From an uncultured SAR86 cluster bacterium (lineage in GTDB: Bacteria; Pseudomonadota; Gammaproteobacteria; Magnimaribacterales; D2472): DNA of 64,000 nucleotides. The stretch spans positions 291,378 to 355,377 of the forward strand of contig CACEAP010000001.1 of NCBI GenBank assembly GCA_902557645.1, written 5' to 3'. Of this stretch, positions 17,099-25,058 are shown piece by piece (the first letter of the stretch is position 1; each line of letters begins with the position of its first letter). Position numbers and translations under genes: made by a program. The notes beneath the pieces were generated by a model. That model saw only the letters and a list, made by a program, of their open reading frames with translations. It made no database searches and was not told the origin of the DNA.

Positions 17099-18391
17099 AT
17101 GAGTAAAACATATGTAAACCCAGAAACAATAGGCCTTCATGCGGGCTGGAGAAAAGATGAGAATACTAATTCAGTAGCAGTTCCAATTCACCAAACGAGT
17201 AGTTTTCAGTTTGATGATTGTGATCATGCTGCAAATCTATTTGCATTGTCTGAATTAGGAAATATTTATTCAAGAATTATGAATCCTACATGTGCAGTCT
17301 TAGAAGATAGAGTTGCTGCTCTTGAGGGTGGGGTGGGAGCATTAGCAGTTGCTTCTGGACAAGCTGCATCAGCTTATGCAATTCAAAATTTAGCTAAGAA
17401 TGGAGATAATATAGTTGCATCATCTCATTTATACGGTGGAACATATAATCAGTTTAAAAATGTAATGTCCGATATGGGGATTGAAGTTAGGTTTGTTGAC
17501 CCTGCTGACCCTCAAAATTTTGCAAATGCAACTGATGACAAGACTAGAGCTTATTATGGAGAGGTTTTACCTAATCCAAGTTTTGAAGTATTTCCAATCT
17601 CTGAAGTAGCAGAGTTAGGAAGACCATTAGGTATTCCATTAATTGTTGATAATACAGCAGCTCCAGTTATCTGTAAGCCATTTGAGCATGGCGCTGCGGT
17701 ATTAATTCATTCAACAACTAAATTTATTGGCGGTCATGGAACTTCTATTGGGGGTATTATTGTAGATAGTGGAAATTTTGATTGGGAGGCATTTCCTGAA
17801 AGACAACCAGCATTAAATACACCTGATCCTTCATATGGAGGAGCAATTTGGTCTGAAGCTGTAAAACCGTTAGGTCCTATAGCTTATATTCTTAAAGCAA
17901 GAACTACTATTTTAAGAGATATGGGAGCAGCAATGAGCCCATTTAATGCGTTTATGTTCATTCAGGGACTAGAAACATTAGCTTTAAGGATGCGCGAACA
18001 TTCAAGCAATGCTGAGAAAATAGCTGAATATTTATCTAATCATGATTCTGTTGAAAGAGTTATTTATCCATCAGTCATGGAAGGATATGCAAAAGAAAGA
18101 GCAGAAAAATATTTAACTAGAGGCAATGGTGGATTAATGGGTTTTGAGATAAAAGGCGGCATAGATGCTGGAAGGAAATTCATTAATGCTCTTGAAATGG
18201 TCTACCATGTAGCCAACATTGGTGATTCTAGAAGTCTTGCTATTCATCCAGGTAGCACAACGCACAGTCAGCTAAATGAAGAAGAGTTACTATCTGCTGG
18301 CATAACACCTGGTTTTGTAAGATTATCAATTGGCCTAGAGCATGTTGATGATATTATTGCAGATTATGAGCAAGCATTAGCTCAAATTTAA
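17099..18391 (+). CDS. metY: O-acetyl-L-homoserine sulfhydrylase (PLP-dependent)
   Basis: A Cys/Met-metabolism PLP enzyme of about 430 residues, the length typical of MetY rather than the shorter MetB/MetC. It shows FQFDDCDHAANLF near the N-terminus, YSRIMNPT, the PLP-contact SGQAA, and the Schiff-base Lys in HSTTKFIGGHG. MetY forms homocysteine from O-acetylhomoserine and sulfide, a direct route to methionine. Two ATGs occur in tandem; I chose 17099 because AAGGAG at 17088-17093 is then five bases away. The next gene begins only five bases after its stop. Substrate (acetyl versus succinyl homoserine) is inferred from family length and pattern. Confidence 0.88.
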   Translation: MSKTYVNPETIGLHAGWRKDENTNSVAVPIHQTSSFQFDDCDHAANLFALSELGNIYSRIMNPTCAVLEDRVAALEGGVGALAVASGQAASAYAIQNLAKNGDNIVASSHLYGGTYNQFKNVMSDMGIEVRFVDPADPQNFANATDDKTRAYYGEVLPNPSFEVFPISEVAELGRPLGIPLIVDNTAAPVICKPFEHGAAVLIHSTTKFIGGHGTSIGGIIVDSGNFDWEAFPERQPALNTPDPSYGGAIWSEAVKPLGPIAYILKARTTILRDMGAAMSPFNAFMFIQGLETLALRMREHSSNAEKIAEYLSNHDSVERVIYPSVMEGYAKERAEKYLTRGNGGLMGFEIKGGIDAGRKFINALEMVYHVANIGDSRSLAIHPGSTTHSQLNEEELLSAGITPGFVRLSIGLEHVDDIIADYEQALAQI

Positions 18392-18395
18392 AACT

Positions 18396-18911
18396 TTGAG
18401 CCAAGAATTAGTAACTTATATAGTTCTTGGCTCACACCAAAAATTAAAGAAGCTTAAAAAATTTAAAATTGATTCCGAAGAAGAGTGCATCTTCTTAAAC
18501 TTTAAAGATGAATCTTCTATAATATTAGATATTGATTCAGTAATAGCTGACAGTAATGGTTCATTAATAGTTTTGCTGCCTCCAAGCAGTACACCAAAGA
18601 AAATTAACAGAGAAACATTAAAAAAAATGGCAATGATTAATTATCCTGTTTGGGGTTGGTTTGATATTTCTAATAAAGAAGACCTTTTGTCATCTAGCCT
18701 AAAAAAAATTAATTCAATTTTAAGAACAACACCATCTATTGAGCAAGGGATTTACTTTACAAAAGATTTATATTTTTCTATTGGTGGAGTGGGAGCTTTT
18801 AAGGACAATTATTTTTCAGAAATCTCAAAAAGGCTTTATTCAAGATTAGATCCTCAACCGCCTCTTTTGCCCTTAACTTATAGAAGCTCTTCTAAGGTAT
18901 CATTGCTATAA
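18396..18911 (+). CDS. glycosyltransferase-2-like protein, probably degenerate
   Basis: A 171-residue protein starting at TTG 18396. The second half follows the pattern of the rSAM/selenodomain-associated glycosyltransferase family: WGWFDI (family WGRFDV), then EQGIYFTKDLYFSIGG (family DQGIFVRR...IGG), then a terminal leucine/proline-rich LLPLTYRSS. The position that holds the nucleotide-sugar-binding HADT in family members reads LPPSS, and the N-terminal nucleotide-binding part is shortened. It is therefore likely inactive as a transferase or repurposed. It overlaps ccmA by one base (TAATG) and probably heads the ccm operon. The assignment is pattern recognition from memory. Confidence 0.5.
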   Translation: MSQELVTYIVLGSHQKLKKLKKFKIDSEEECIFLNFKDESSIILDIDSVIADSNGSLIVLLPPSSTPKKINRETLKKMAMINYPVWGWFDISNKEDLLSSSLKKINSILRTTPSIEQGIYFTKDLYFSIGGVGAFKDNYFSEISKRLYSRLDPQPPLLPLTYRSSSKVSLL

Positions 18912-19501
18912 TGTCAAACAGTATCTTATTAAAAGTAGACAACATAGGTTTTTCTATTAACCAAAATCGCTTATTTCACAATCTTTCATTCAATTTAAAA
19001 AAAGGTAAAGCACTTCACATAAAAGGCAATAATGGTTCTGGAAAATCAAGCCTCATAAGGATATTGCTTGGCATTACCCCTGCTGGTAAAGGCAGTATTT
19101 TATGGAATAAAAATACAGATATATGCTTTCTTGGACACAAAAATGTTCTTAAAAATTACTTAACACTTTCTGATAATTTATATATCCATGGAATTGATTC
19201 CAACGAAAGTAAAACTAAGGATATTTTAGCTGATTTAGGTCTTATAAAAAGGCTTGATACTATTGTTGGTAATCTTTCATATGGGCAACAAAAAAAATTA
19301 GCGTTAATTAGAATTTTTTTAAATCAAGCAAAAGTAATTATCTTAGATGAGCCATGTGTGGGACTTGATGACTCAACAAGGATATTAACTACTAAATTCT
19401 TAAGTAGCGAACTGAAAAAAAATAAATCTATTATTTATACTTCACATATACCTATTGATATTGATAGCGAAACAATAACCCTTGGGGGCAATCAGGTATG
19501 A
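18911..19501 (+). CDS. ccmA: cytochrome c maturation ABC transporter ATP-binding protein
   Basis: ATPase of the CcmABCD complex that releases holo-CcmE from CcmC. At 196 residues it shows Walker A GNNGSGKSS (near residue 40), the signature LSYGQQKK (LSAGQQ in many homologues) and Walker B VIILDEPCVGLDD. Its start overlaps the preceding gene and its end overlaps ccmB by 4 bases. It is the first of nine consecutive ccm genes. Confidence 0.94.
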   Translation: MSNSILLKVDNIGFSINQNRLFHNLSFNLKKGKALHIKGNNGSGKSSLIRILLGITPAGKGSILWNKNTDICFLGHKNVLKNYLTLSDNLYIHGIDSNESKTKDILADLGLIKRLDTIVGNLSYGQQKKLALIRIFLNQAKVIILDEPCVGLDDSTRILTTKFLSSELKKNKSIIYTSHIPIDIDSETITLGGNQV

Positions 19502-20145
19502 AGTTAATCTTTGTAGAATTTTTTAAATTAAAAATGAAACTTAGAGCTTGGCTTGGCCCTATATTAATATTTTTATTAATAATCATTTCTTTTCCTTTAA
19601 CAGTAGAGCTATCAAGTGAAGCATTAAATGATGTCTTTTATTCTATTTTATGGATAGCTAGCTTACTTACTATAATGGTTTCAGTAGAAAGCATTTTCCT
19701 AGAAGACTATGAGGATGGATATCTTGAATATTTTTACGTAGCCAATAATTCATTATTCTCCTTAATCTTTACTAAGATCTTAATTTATTGGATCTTAATT
19801 GGCATACCTATATCATGTTTAGGAACATTTTTTTCTATAAATATGTCAGATGATATTTCCTCTTTAAATATTGCGCTCCCATCATTATTAATTTCCACAT
19901 ACATTTTTATTAATTTATTTGCTTTAGGAAATTCATTGAGCTTGAATAAAGGGTCAGCACTAGGAGCACTTATTACAATACCTTTATTATTTCCAATTTT
20001 AATTCTCTTAGGAAAAATAGTGCTAAATGCAAATTTTGGGTTTGAAATATCTAATCTTTTACTATTAATGCTTGGCGTTTTATTGCTTATAATAGTATTT
20101 ATTCCATTTATAATATCTTTCATTATTAAGACTCATTTGGAATAA
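19498..20145 (+). CDS. ccmB: heme exporter protein CcmB
   Basis: The 215-residue integral membrane subunit of the CcmABCD complex has about six hydrophobic helices, the expected size for CcmB. Recognition rests on its place between ccmA and ccmC, the FFKLKMKLRAWLGP-like amphipathic N-terminus, and the EDYEDGYLEYF segment (family EDDGTLEQL region). It overlaps ccmA by 4 bases. Confidence 0.88.
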   Translation: MKLIFVEFFKLKMKLRAWLGPILIFLLIIISFPLTVELSSEALNDVFYSILWIASLLTIMVSVESIFLEDYEDGYLEYFYVANNSLFSLIFTKILIYWILIGIPISCLGTFFSINMSDDISSLNIALPSLLISTYIFINLFALGNSLSLNKGSALGALITIPLLFPILILLGKIVLNANFGFEISNLLLLMLGVLLLIIVFIPFIISFIIKTHLE

Positions 20146-20164
20146 TTATTAAATTACATAAATT

Positions 20165-20896
20165 GTGTTAAAGAAACTCTATCATCAATTTGCATCGCCA
20201 AAAACTTACATTATTTTAGTTAATAAGATGTATCCTTATATCTTATATTTCTCAGTATTGTTTTATGCATTTGCTTTAGTCTGGGGTCTAGGTTTTGCGC
20301 CTGCAGACTATGTTCAAGGAAACTCGTTTAGAATTATATACCTTCATGTGCCTGCTTCATTTCTATCTCAAAGTTTATATATAGTTATGGCAATTGCAGC
20401 AGGCATTTTTTTAATTTGGAAGGTTAAATTAGCGGCATATATGATTAAATCAATAGCTCCAGTTGGAGCATTAGTAACTTTTATTGCCTTAATATCTGGC
20501 TCAATATGGGGTATTCCTACATGGGGAACATGGTGGCAATGGGATGCTCGAATAACATCAACTTTAATCTTATTTATTATGTATCTTGGATTGATATCCT
20601 TGCATAGCTCTTTCACTAATTTTGAAAAAGCTGACAAGTTTATATCTGTACTAGTCTTGATTGGCTTTGTAAATATTCCAATTATTAAGAAATCAGTAGA
20701 TTGGTGGAGTACCTTGCATCAGCCAGCTTCGATAACGCTTACAAATAAACCATCTATTGATCCGACGATGCTATACCCACTAATTTTTTCCATGATTGGG
20801 TTTTCAGGAATCATAGTATCTTTAATTATTTTGTCTTCAAAAGTTCATATTTTTAAGCGTGAAAGTCATAAATCATGGGTTAAAAGAAATGTTTAA
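20165..20896 (+). CDS. ccmC: heme handling protein CcmC
   Basis: A 243-residue, six-helix membrane protein that loads heme onto CcmE. It carries the tryptophan-rich WWD signature (WGTWWQWDARITST, about residues 119-132). Flanking His residues lie in YLHVPASF and STLHQPASI, matching the two conserved axial heme ligands. It starts with GTG at 20165, 19 bases after ccmB, and overlaps ccmD by 8 bases. Confidence 0.95.
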   Translation: MLKKLYHQFASPKTYIILVNKMYPYILYFSVLFYAFALVWGLGFAPADYVQGNSFRIIYLHVPASFLSQSLYIVMAIAAGIFLIWKVKLAAYMIKSIAPVGALVTFIALISGSIWGIPTWGTWWQWDARITSTLILFIMYLGLISLHSSFTNFEKADKFISVLVLIGFVNIPIIKKSVDWWSTLHQPASITLTNKPSIDPTMLYPLIFSMIGFSGIIVSLIILSSKVHIFKRESHKSWVKRNV

Positions 20897-21053
20897 CTTT
20901 GCATTTGATAATTTAAATAGCTTCTTTTATATGGATGGGCACGGTATCTATGTTTGGTCAGTATTTTTTATAGTAATTATTTCAACAAGTCTTATGTTTA
21001 TTTTTTATAAAAATGAATTAAGAAAGATAAGAAAAAAAATTATTGATGAATAA
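20889..21053 (+). CDS. ccmD: heme exporter protein CcmD
   Basis: A 54-residue single-helix membrane protein. The N-terminal part contains FFYMDGHGIYVW, matching the short FxxMGGxxxYVW pattern of CcmD. One transmembrane segment and a basic cytoplasmic tail (RKIRKK) follow. I chose the ATG at 20889, which overlaps ccmC by 8 bases; a longer frame from 20859 has no family support. CcmD is needed for release of holo-CcmE. It overlaps ccmE by 8 bases. Confidence 0.88.
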   Translation: MFNFAFDNLNSFFYMDGHGIYVWSVFFIVIISTSLMFIFYKNELRKIRKKIIDE

Positions 21054-21453
21054 TTTAAGAAGAAAAAGACTACTTTCTGTAGTGGCATTAGTTTTTACTT
21101 CTTTTTTAGGAGTGTTTTTAATACTAAAAGCCCTCAACTCTAATTTAGATTATTTTTATACACCATCTGAAATGATTAATATTGAAATTCCAGATAAAAA
21201 AAGAGTAAAACTTGGAGGAATGGTCCAAGAAGATTCTGTGAAAAGAAATGGCACGAATATATCTTTTAAAATAACTGATTTTAATCATTCTATTGATGTC
21301 TCATACAATGGCGTAGTTCCTGATCTTTTTAAAGAGGGAAGTGGTATTGTTGCTTATGGCTTAATTGTTGATGAAATTTTAATCGCAGAAGATATTTTTG
21401 CTAAACATGATGAGAACTATATGCCACCAACTATTGAGATCTCCAAAAAATGA
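21046..21453 (+). CDS. ccmE: periplasmic heme chaperone CcmE
   Basis: A 135-residue membrane-anchored OB-fold protein that carries heme covalently to CcmF. After an N-terminal RRKR stretch and one helix comes the beta-barrel domain, then the heme-binding HxxxY motif as His121-Asp-Glu-Asn-Tyr125. The start is ATG at 21046, inside the 3' end of ccmD; a TTG at 21043 would add one residue. It overlaps ccmF by 4 bases. Confidence 0.95.
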   Translation: MNNLRRKRLLSVVALVFTSFLGVFLILKALNSNLDYFYTPSEMINIEIPDKKRVKLGGMVQEDSVKRNGTNISFKITDFNHSIDVSYNGVVPDLFKEGSGIVAYGLIVDEILIAEDIFAKHDENYMPPTIEISKK

Positions 21454-23348
21454 TAGGAGAGATATCACATTTTTTTACAATTATTGCGTCGTGTTTATTT
21501 TTGTTATCCTTTATTTTTTCAACCCGCACTTACCAGTCAAATCATAATATAGAAATCTTAGTATCGAGAGTATTTAGTTATGGATTTTATTTTATTTTAA
21601 TCTCATTTCTTTTGTATGTATGGCTTGCAATACAAAGTGACTTTTCAATTAAGTACATAGCACAACATTCGAATAAAGAATTACCAATTTTTTATAAAAT
21701 TTCTTCAATATGGTCTGCACATGAAGGCTCAATGTTTTTGTGGATATTGTTTTTAGCCTTATGGAGTCAACTTTTCAATATTAATTTATCTAAGAAAAAT
21801 ATATTAAAAGCTCCTGCTATAGGTTTGTTAGCTTTTATTCTTTTTGGCTTTTTAATGTTTCTTTTGTTTACCTCTAATCCTTTTGAGGTAATTTTACCAA
21901 TTGCGCCAATAAATGGGGCAGATATAAATCCAGTTCTTCAGGATCCAGCTCTAGCAATACATCCACCATTCTTATATCTAGGCTATGTTGGTTTTGTAAT
22001 TGCGTTTGCATATAACACTGCCTTTTTAATAAAAGGTGATATGGATATAAATTGGGAGAGAGTTGTAAGACCGTGGAGTTTAGCAGCCTGGATTCTTTTA
22101 ACAATTGGAATTTCTTTAGGAAGTTGGTGGGCTTACTATGAGCTTGGATGGGGCGGTTATTGGTTTTGGGACCCTGTTGAAAATGTTGCCCTTATGCCGT
22201 GGCTTGCTGGAACAGCCTTGATCCATTCTTTGTATGTTTCTTCAAGAACTAAAGCATTAAAAAGTTGGACAATATTATTATCAATATCTGTTTTTTCTTT
22301 AAGTTTATTTGGAGCCTTTATAGTAAGATCTGGAATAATTGATAGCATCCATTCTTTTGCTAATGATCCTCAGCGAGGATTATATTTATTAGGATTTTCA
22401 GCTATATTAATTACCATATCATTAGGCTTTTATGCATATAGATTACCAGTTTTAATTTCAACCAATTTAGTCGCCTCAAAATCTAAAGAAGCCTTTTTAT
22501 CTATTAATAATATTATCTTTGCTACTTTAATATTTGCAGTCTTCTTGGGAGTTATGTACCCACTTATATTTGATTTTATCTATGGAGAAAGAATTAGCGT
22601 AGGACCGCCGTATTACAATACAATATTTGCACCACTTACTTTTCTTGCTTCAATTTTTTTAGTATTTTCAGTTGGCAGTTTATGGAAAAGAAGCTCGCAA
22701 TTATTTTTTATCAATAGTGCATTATCGGCATCAATTTTATTAGCAACTTTAATTACTTTATATTTAGTTTCTTTATTTAATGATTTTAATTGGTGGTTTG
22801 TAGGTGGATTATTTTCAAGCTTTTTAATATTATTTAGGTATCTAATTTTAATTATTTATTCTTTCTATCAAGGAAACTATTTCAACAAAGCTAGTGCAAT
22901 AGCTCATATAGGCTTAGGCCTGCTAATATTAGCTACAACATTCAATGCAAGTCTAAGTTACGAAAAAGTAATTAATATAAAGCCTGGAGAAACTTATACC
23001 GCTGAAGCATATGAATTCACTTTAATAAATTTTGATCTTATTAATGAATCTAATTATGACTCGGTAAGGGCTAAATTTTCAGTCAAAGATATTAATTCTT
23101 TAAACAAAGTTTTTTTTCTTTATCCAGAAAAAAGGAAATATTTTATAAGAGGGCAAATCACATCAGAATCCGCTATTAAAATTACACCAACAAAAGATAT
23201 CTATATGACCCTTGGAGATCAATTAGATAGTGGGTATTGGGTTGTAAATATTCAATACAACTATTTAATTAGATTAATATGGATTGCCGCTGCAGTAATG
23301 TGTTTGGGCGCTCTTGTGACATTTACTCAAAGTTATAGTAAAAAATGA
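21450..23348 (+). CDS. ccmF: cytochrome c heme lyase subunit CcmF
   Basis: A 632-residue polytopic membrane protein, close to the usual length of about 640. It has the WWD-type signature WGGYWFWDPVENVAL near residues 233-247 and the SAHEGSMFLWILF segment earlier, both diagnostic of CcmF. A periplasmic C-terminal domain precedes the last helix. It joins heme from CcmE to apocytochrome thiols together with CcmH/CcmI. It overlaps ccmG by 4 bases. Confidence 0.96.
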   Translation: MIGEISHFFTIIASCLFLLSFIFSTRTYQSNHNIEILVSRVFSYGFYFILISFLLYVWLAIQSDFSIKYIAQHSNKELPIFYKISSIWSAHEGSMFLWILFLALWSQLFNINLSKKNILKAPAIGLLAFILFGFLMFLLFTSNPFEVILPIAPINGADINPVLQDPALAIHPPFLYLGYVGFVIAFAYNTAFLIKGDMDINWERVVRPWSLAAWILLTIGISLGSWWAYYELGWGGYWFWDPVENVALMPWLAGTALIHSLYVSSRTKALKSWTILLSISVFSLSLFGAFIVRSGIIDSIHSFANDPQRGLYLLGFSAILITISLGFYAYRLPVLISTNLVASKSKEAFLSINNIIFATLIFAVFLGVMYPLIFDFIYGERISVGPPYYNTIFAPLTFLASIFLVFSVGSLWKRSSQLFFINSALSASILLATLITLYLVSLFNDFNWWFVGGLFSSFLILFRYLILIIYSFYQGNYFNKASAIAHIGLGLLILATTFNASLSYEKVINIKPGETYTAEAYEFTLINFDLINESNYDSVRAKFSVKDINSLNKVFFLYPEKRKYFIRGQITSESAIKITPTKDIYMTLGDQLDSGYWVVNIQYNYLIRLIWIAAAVMCLGALVTFTQSYSKK

Positions 23349-23869
23349 AAAATTTAATTAGATCATTAATTATTTTATTGCCATTGTTTGGCATTTACTT
23401 TTTTTTTAATATTCTGACTGAAGAAAAGTTTTATCCAGGTGCTGACTTTAGAAGTTTCGAAGTTCCAAATTTTGAATTAAGCGCTCTTGATATAGATGTT
23501 AAATATACCTCGGAAGATTTTGATAATGAATTTTTAATGAATGTATGGGCAAGTTGGTGCATTACTTGCAGAGTTGAACATGGATTTTTAATGAAATTAA
23601 ACAATGATGGATACAATATAGTTGGACTTAATTATAAGGATAATAAATCAGATGCTCTGGGCTGGTTGAAAAAATATACTAATCCTTATAGCTTAAATAT
23701 TCATGATCCCAAGGGATCTTTGGCATTAGATATGGGAGTTACAGGGGCTCCTGAAACTTTTCTTGTTAAAGATGGTGTTGTTTTAGTTCATTATAGCGGT
23801 GAAGTTAATAAGGTAATTTGGGATAATGTATTTGTCCCCATTATTAAAGAAAATAAGATGTTCCAATGA
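23345..23869 (+). CDS. ccmG: thiol:disulfide oxidoreductase CcmG/DsbE
   Basis: A membrane-tethered thioredoxin-fold protein of 174 residues that reduces apocytochrome c. It has an N-terminal helix and then NVWASWCITCRVEHG, matching DsbE (WCPTCRAEH in E. coli) except that Ile replaces Pro between the cysteines. The cis-Pro is present in GVTGAPETF. It overlaps ccmH by 4 bases and receives electrons from a DsbD-type protein; one lies at 62911-64000. Confidence 0.93.
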   Translation: MKNLIRSLIILLPLFGIYFFFNILTEEKFYPGADFRSFEVPNFELSALDIDVKYTSEDFDNEFLMNVWASWCITCRVEHGFLMKLNNDGYNIVGLNYKDNKSDALGWLKKYTNPYSLNIHDPKGSLALDMGVTGAPETFLVKDGVVLVHYSGEVNKVIWDNVFVPIIKENKMFQ

Positions 23870-24243
23870 TAAAAATATTTTTCATAATAGCTTTAATTAT
23901 GTGCCCCTATGGATTTTCTTCTGAAGTCTATAAATTTAAATCTGTTAATGATGAGGATAGATTTTATGCACTTATTCATGAAATAAGATGCCCAAAATGC
24001 ACAAGTGGTTCAATTGCAAGTTCTAATGCACCGGTATCAGAAGATTTAAAAATGAAAATAGCAGAGTTGATTAACCAAGGTTACTCGGACGCAGAAATAA
24101 AAGATTATGCCAAAAAAAGGTTTGGAAAAGATATTTTGTATGATCCCGAAAAAAATAGCACAACCTTTGTATTATGGTTTGGCCCATTTATATTCCTAAC
24201 ATTGATTTTATTTGGATTTTTGTTGAGACGAAAATTTAAATGA
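23866..24243 (+). CDS. ccmH: cytochrome c maturation protein CcmH
   Basis: A 125-residue protein with a signal peptide, a small three-helix domain with the redox motif RCPKC near residues 39-43 (family RCxxC), the conserved ASSNAPVS segment, and one C-terminal helix. It interacts with apocytochrome and CcmF. It corresponds to the N-terminal half of E. coli CcmH; the TPR half is encoded separately in the next gene. It overlaps that gene by 4 bases. Confidence 0.94.
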   Translation: MIKIFFIIALIMCPYGFSSEVYKFKSVNDEDRFYALIHEIRCPKCTSGSIASSNAPVSEDLKMKIAELINQGYSDAEIKDYAKKRFGKDILYDPEKNSTTFVLWFGPFIFLTLILFGFLLRRKFK

Positions 24244-25025
24244 TCATATTTTATATAATCGCATTAGTAGCGCTTATTCCAATAACAATTTATTTATTAG
24301 CTCGAGACTCTCAACATAAAGCATTTGTTTTTAGTTTTGCATTTATTCTCATAGGAATCTCTTTACTAGGTTTTACAAGCAAATTTTCATTTTTAGGTTC
24401 AGCTCAAGAAGTAATATTAGTTAATGAGTTACAGGAAGCAATGGATGGTAATACTGAATTAAATGCGGATTTTTTTATTAAATTTGATAATCTTATTGAA
24501 GATAATAGAAAAAATTCATGGTTAGAGCAGGCTATTCTATATGCCATAGATATAGAAAGTTTAGTAGCAGCAGAACAGCTAATGAAGTTTGCAGAGCCAA
24601 TATTTGCTAATTCTAATGAACAGGTTAGATTTTATGCAATTTATAGCATTCTTAGAGATAAAAAGTTTCCAGAATATGCTTTAGCAAAAATGGAAATAGA
24701 TTTTGCCCCTGCTAAAAGTTGCAGAGTTGAAAGAGTTAATTTCAACTTATTTATTGCTAACGGTCCTGCAGTCCCTATTGCAAAATCTATATCAGAAGAT
24801 CCCAATGTTTTTATGGTAACTCTTTCAAATACAGACTCAATGATTCCTGGATTTGATATAGCGTCTGCGTTAATTAATGAAGAAAAAGTTATTTTAAAAG
24901 CAGGATTATTATGCACAGATAGTAGTACTTATTATTCTAATTTTTCATCAAAAATAAATAACATGAATACTGCAATTTTGAAGGTGCAAATTAATGAAAA
25001 AGATTGGTCTGCGGACCTACAATAG
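24240..25025 (+). CDS. ccmI: cytochrome c maturation protein CcmI-like
   Basis: A 261-residue protein with two N-terminal helices, then a helical TPR-like region (about 75-150) and a C-terminal beta-rich domain. This two-part architecture and its position after ccmH identify it as the apocytochrome chaperone CcmI (cycH), although the TPR region is short and divergent. The C-terminal domain resembles the CcmI family segment that pairs FIANGP and VTLSNTDSMIPG-like strands. It ends 33 bases before smc. Confidence 0.8.
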   Translation: MIIFYIIALVALIPITIYLLARDSQHKAFVFSFAFILIGISLLGFTSKFSFLGSAQEVILVNELQEAMDGNTELNADFFIKFDNLIEDNRKNSWLEQAILYAIDIESLVAAEQLMKFAEPIFANSNEQVRFYAIYSILRDKKFPEYALAKMEIDFAPAKSCRVERVNFNLFIANGPAVPIAKSISEDPNVFMVTLSNTDSMIPGFDIASALINEEKVILKAGLLCTDSSTYYSNFSSKINNMNTAILKVQINEKDWSADLQ

Positions 25026-25058
25026 TTTAATATAAACACTTATATATTTTAGATATCA

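Noticed and set aside
23540..23575. CcmG active site WCITC lacks the Pro of WCPTC and might have been read as non-functional.
   Set aside because: Both cysteines, the EH after them and the cis-Pro (GAPETF) are present, so function is expected.
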